Below are positions 61,357-64,000 of a DNA stretch of 64,000 bases, one piece after another; position 1 is the stretch's first letter, and the number at the start of each line of letters is the position of its first letter. The stretch is from GCA-2711565 sp963664245 (GTDB lineage Bacteria; Bacteroidota; Bacteroidia; Bacteroidales; GCA-2711565). Under the pieces are notes generated by a model, which was not told the origin of the DNA, ran no database searches, and worked only from the letters and a program-made list of their open reading frames with translations. The translations under genes were made by a program, and so were the position numbers. Location of the stretch: assembly GCA_963664245.1 (NCBI GenBank), contig OY760934.1, positions 248,001-312,000 of the forward strand, written 5' to 3'.

Positions 61357-63360
61357 CTAATCTTTTAGCATTTCTTTGAGTTCTTTTAACTCATCCCTTA
61401 ATCGTGCTGCTTCTAAAAAGTTGAGTTCTTTTACGGCAATTTCCATGTTTCGTTGCGTTTTTTGGATAGCTTTCTGCAGCTGCTCTTTAGACATGTATCG
61501 GACAACCGGATCGGCAGCAACACTTGTATTTTCATTTTCTACATAAGCTTTTGAGTTTGCCACCGAGGTTTGTTTAATGATAGATTGCGTGGATTTTATG
61601 ATAGGGGTAGGGGTAATGCCGTGTTTTTGGTTGTAAGCCATTTGCTTTTCCCTTCGCCGGTTGGTTTCGTCAATGGTTTGCCGCATCGATTCGGTAATCT
61701 TGTCGGCATACATAATTACCAGGCTTTTAATGTTACGGGCGGCACGGCCTGCGGTTTGTGTAAGTGATCGTGCCGAACGCAGGAACCCTTCTTTGTCGGC
61801 ATCCAGAATAGCAACCAGTGAAACTTCCGGCAGGTCCAGGCCTTCACGCAAGAGGTTCACTCCAACCAGCACATCAATCTCGCCCAAACGCAGCTTCCTA
61901 AGTATTTCAACCCGGTCGAGGGTATCCACATCGGAGTGGATATATTTGGTTGCAATATTCAAATTCAGCAAATATTTTGTCAGCTCTTCGGCCATGCGTT
62001 TTGTCAGGGTAGTAACCAAAACCCGTTCTTTGTTTTTTACCACACGGCTTATTTCGTCCAGCAAATCGTCGATTTGGTTTTGGCTCGGGCGAACCTCAAT
62101 AGGCGGGTCAAGTAGGCCTGTCGGGCGAATTAGCTGTTCTACAAATACGCCATCCGATTTTTGTAATTCATAATCGGCGGGTGTGGCACTGACATAAATT
62201 ACCTGGTTAATCATCGACTCAAATTCGTCGAATTTCAACGGGCGGTTATCCATGGCCGAGGGCAACCTGAACCCATATTCCACCAGGTTCATTTTCCGGG
62301 AACGATCGCCGCCGTACATAGCCCTGACCTGCGGCACGGTTACATGACTTTCGTCAATGACCATCAGGTAATCGTTGGGAAAATAATCAATCAAGCAGAA
62401 TGGTCTGGAGCCTTGTTTCCGACCGTCAAAATAACGGGAATAATTTTCAATTCCCGAACAATAGCCCAGTTCGCGCATCATTTCCAAATCGTAACTGACG
62501 CGGTCCTCCAGGCGTTTGGCTTCCTGGTACTTCCCAATTTCTTTAAAATATTCAACCTGCTTCACCAAATCGTCCTGTATTTCATAAATGGACGATTTCA
62601 TTTTGTCTTTGGAAGTCACAAAAATATTGGCTGGAAAAATGACCATTTCTTCTTTTTCTTCAATAATTTTCCCCGTAACAGGATCAAAAGTTTCAAGTTC
62701 TTCAATTTCATCCCCGAAGAAAATCACCCGGTAACAAATATCAGCGTAAGCCGGGAAAATATCCAGCGTATCGCCTTTTACCCGGAAATTTCCACGGTTC
62801 AGCTCCACTTCGTTACGCGAATATAAACTTCCCACCAAAGCATGCAGCAGCTTATTCCGGCTAACGGAATCGCCTCTTTTAAGGCGGATCACATTTTCGG
62901 TAAAATCGTCCGGGTTCCCGATGCCATAAATACAGGAAACCGACGAAACCACGATAATATCGCGCCTTCCGGAAAGCAGGGCAGAAGAAGTGCTCAAACG
63001 TAACTTTTCAATTTCATCGTTAATCGAAAGATCTTTCTCGATGTAAGTGTTCGTCACGGGAATGTAAGCTTCGGGCTGGTAATAATCGTAATACGAAACA
63101 AAATATTCAACCGCATTGTTCGGAAAAAACTGTTTGAACTCACCATACAACTGGGCCGCCAGCGTTTTGTTGTGGCTCAACACTAAAACGGGGCGTTGAA
63201 CTTCTTTGATAACATTGGCAATGGTAAAGGTTTTTCCAGAGCCGGTTACACCTAGTAAGGTTTGGGCAGCATCGCCCCGCTTTAGTCCTTCAACCAGTTG
63301 TTTTATGGCTTCCGGCTGATCACCGGTGGGTTCAAAATCAGAGGTCAGTTGATATTCCAT
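61357..63360 (-). CDS. uvrB: Excinuclease ABC subunit B
   Basis: Damage-verifying helicase of nucleotide excision repair. Start at 63360 (MEYQLTSDFEPTGDQP) preferred to the in-frame ATG at 63381, which overlaps a -7 box. 667 residues: Walker A GVTGSGKT (37-44), the beta-hairpin Tyr-rich region (YFVSYYDYYQPEAYIP), DESHVTVPQ, helicase motifs (VGVNLLREGLDLPEVSL, QTAGRAARN), and the C-terminal UVR domain that contacts UvrA/UvrC. Not part of the polysaccharide locus. Confidence 0.98.
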   Translation of the reverse strand: MEYQLTSDFEPTGDQPEAIKQLVEGLKRGDAAQTLLGVTGSGKTFTIANVIKEVQRPVLVLSHNKTLAAQLYGEFKQFFPNNAVEYFVSYYDYYQPEAYIPVTNTYIEKDLSINDEIEKLRLSTSSALLSGRRDIIVVSSVSCIYGIGNPDDFTENVIRLKRGDSVSRNKLLHALVGSLYSRNEVELNRGNFRVKGDTLDIFPAYADICYRVIFFGDEIEELETFDPVTGKIIEEKEEMVIFPANIFVTSKDKMKSSIYEIQDDLVKQVEYFKEIGKYQEAKRLEDRVSYDLEMMRELGYCSGIENYSRYFDGRKQGSRPFCLIDYFPNDYLMVIDESHVTVPQVRAMYGGDRSRKMNLVEYGFRLPSAMDNRPLKFDEFESMINQVIYVSATPADYELQKSDGVFVEQLIRPTGLLDPPIEVRPSQNQIDDLLDEISRVVKNKERVLVTTLTKRMAEELTKYLLNLNIATKYIHSDVDTLDRVEILRKLRLGEIDVLVGVNLLREGLDLPEVSLVAILDADKEGFLRSARSLTQTAGRAARNIKSLVIMYADKITESMRQTIDETNRRREKQMAYNQKHGITPTPIIKSTQSIIKQTSVANSKAYVENENTSVAADPVVRYMSKEQLQKAIQKTQRNMEIAVKELNFLEAARLRDELKELKEMLKD

Positions 63361-63378
63361 GCGTTTGCTTTGAGGAAA

Positions 63379-63386
63379 CAAAAATA
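63379..63386 (-). promoter_or_regulatory. -7 box for uvrB
   Basis: Minus-strand TATTTTTG, exact TAnnTTTG, 18 bases before the chosen uvrB ATG. No SOS-box was recognised. Confidence 0.35.
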
Positions 63387-63480
63387 ATAGAATGTGCTTG
63401 AAAATACTATTTTATAAACAACTTAAAATAGGGGAAATCGGATTTTATTATGAATAGTTTTTTCTCCGAAGTTGGAATAC

Positions 63481-64000
63481 TCACCTTTTATTACTGTTTT
63501 TAAAAAGCTGTTCTTTTTCCCTTTTCGACAGGCTGGCATAACCCGATTTTGAAATTTTCTCCAAAATACGATCCACTTCATGCTGTTCTTTTACCCTGCG
63601 ACGATTATATTCATCATCACTCTCCGGGCGTTTGTACTGGGGATTTGAATAAGCTTTCCGGGGTCCTTTTTTGAATGTTATTTTGGGAAACTTCAAGAGG
63701 CTGCTTAGGTTCATGTTGCGTTTTAAAAGCTGGATGTACAAAAATCCCCACAAAGCACCGCCAAGGTGGGCAATGTGTCCACCGGGATTGGTTCCCTGAA
63801 CACTCAAAATATCAACCACGATAAAAAAGATGGCGATGTGCTGTAGTTTTACCCGGCCAACAAGTAAAAGGTTCATGTGATAATTCGGAACGTAGGTAGC
63901 AATTGCAATCAAAACCGCCAATACCGAAGCTGAAGCCCCCAACAAAATTGAATAGGTCGCCGCTTGTTGAAAAACAGGGAAGAAATTGTATGAAACAACA
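63481..64000 (-). CDS. Rhomboid intramembrane serine protease, N-terminal part outside the window
   Basis: The frame is open to the right edge (upstream residues VVSYNFFPVFQQAATYSIL), so the TTG at 63945 is not the start. Visible are the catalytic Ser helix (GASASVLAV), further TMs, and the catalytic His in GGHIAHLGGALWG, followed by a charged cytoplasmic tail (about 80 residues; DRILEKISKSGYASLSKREKEQLF) common in Bacteroidota rhomboids. Last gene in the window. Confidence 0.9.
   Translation of the reverse strand, partial: VVSYNFFPVFQQAATYSILLGASASVLAVLIAIATYVPNYHMNLLLVGRVKLQHIAIFFIVVDILSVQGTNPGGHIAHLGGALWGFLYIQLLKRNMNLSSLLKFPKITFKKGPRKAYSNPQYKRPESDDEYNRRRVKEQHEVDRILEKISKSGYASLSKREKEQLFKNSNKR

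Noticed and set aside
61661..62826. Plus-strand ORFs of 160-170 codons
   Set aside because: Antisense shadows of uvrB, which has a full set of motifs on the minus strand.
1..64000. tRNA, rRNA, CRISPR arrays, complete insertion sequences, toxin-antitoxin or phage genes
   Set aside because: Intergenic regions were read on both strands for cloverleaf-like ends, regularly spaced repeats and transposase motifs; none was seen. A covariance-model scan would be needed to exclude small RNAs.

Overview
The window is AT-rich chromosomal DNA from a member of the Bacteroidota, most likely a marine or sediment Bacteroidales/Marinilabiliales-type organism (inference). Support: promoters with the Bacteroidota -7 box TAnnTTTG, weak or absent Shine-Dalgarno sequences, a type IX secretion (T9SS) C-terminal sorting domain, DUF4293, DUF3078 and DUF3857 proteins, a Rho factor with a long charged N-terminal insert, and FtsX-type permeases. 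No rRNA, tRNA, CRISPR array, complete insertion sequence or recombinase was recognised.

Layout. 1-5.3 kb: a truncated MFS transporter, an Nramp-related transporter, a small exported protein, and a beta-carbonic anhydrase beside a SulP anion transporter. 5.5-11.3 kb: an accessory block of exported proteins (a YD-repeat-like lipoprotein and a three-gene DUF3857/transglutaminase operon) whose two transcription units share a duplicated promoter-leader. 11.4-15.1 kb: intact rho preceded on the map by a 385-bp duplicate of its own 3' end, with a PDZ-protein gene caught between the copies; this is the scar of an integration into rho. 15.3-30.2 kb: housekeeping genes (phosphodiesterase, MscS, rmuC, rlmB, rplS, trmD, ndk, nrnA, FKBP lipoprotein), interrupted by an FtsX-type permease gene with a sigma-54 promoter, divergent from a sigma-54 activator/kinase pair, and by an XRE regulator preceded by five copies of a palindromic operator.

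30.2-61.2 kb is one large surface-polysaccharide locus in three blocks. Left (minus strand, 47.1 to 30.2 kb): seven glycosyltransferases, six of them forming three tandem paralogous pairs, plus an eighth GT2, an acetyltransferase, a FkbM methyltransferase, a T9SS-secreted beta-helix protein, another methyltransferase and two hybrid histidine kinases at the end. Centre (plus strand, 47.3-51.7 kb): rfbF, rfbG, a 3,5-epimerase, a C-methyltransferase and a reductase, which together predict a CDP-linked branched 6-deoxyhexose. Right (minus strand, 61.2 to 51.7 kb): a stand-alone receiver, an initiating sugar transferase fused to a degenerate receiver, a half-length TolC-like protein, a Wzc-like protein with two LysM domains, Wzx, Wzy and two cassette-like hypothetical genes separated by an attC-like hairpin. 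The likely pathway is: the initiator loads the first sugar, the glycosyltransferases extend it, Wzx flips, Wzy polymerises, and Wzc/TolC-like proteins control length and export, with phosphorelay proteins bracketing the locus. 61.4-64 kb: uvrB and a truncated rhomboid protease.
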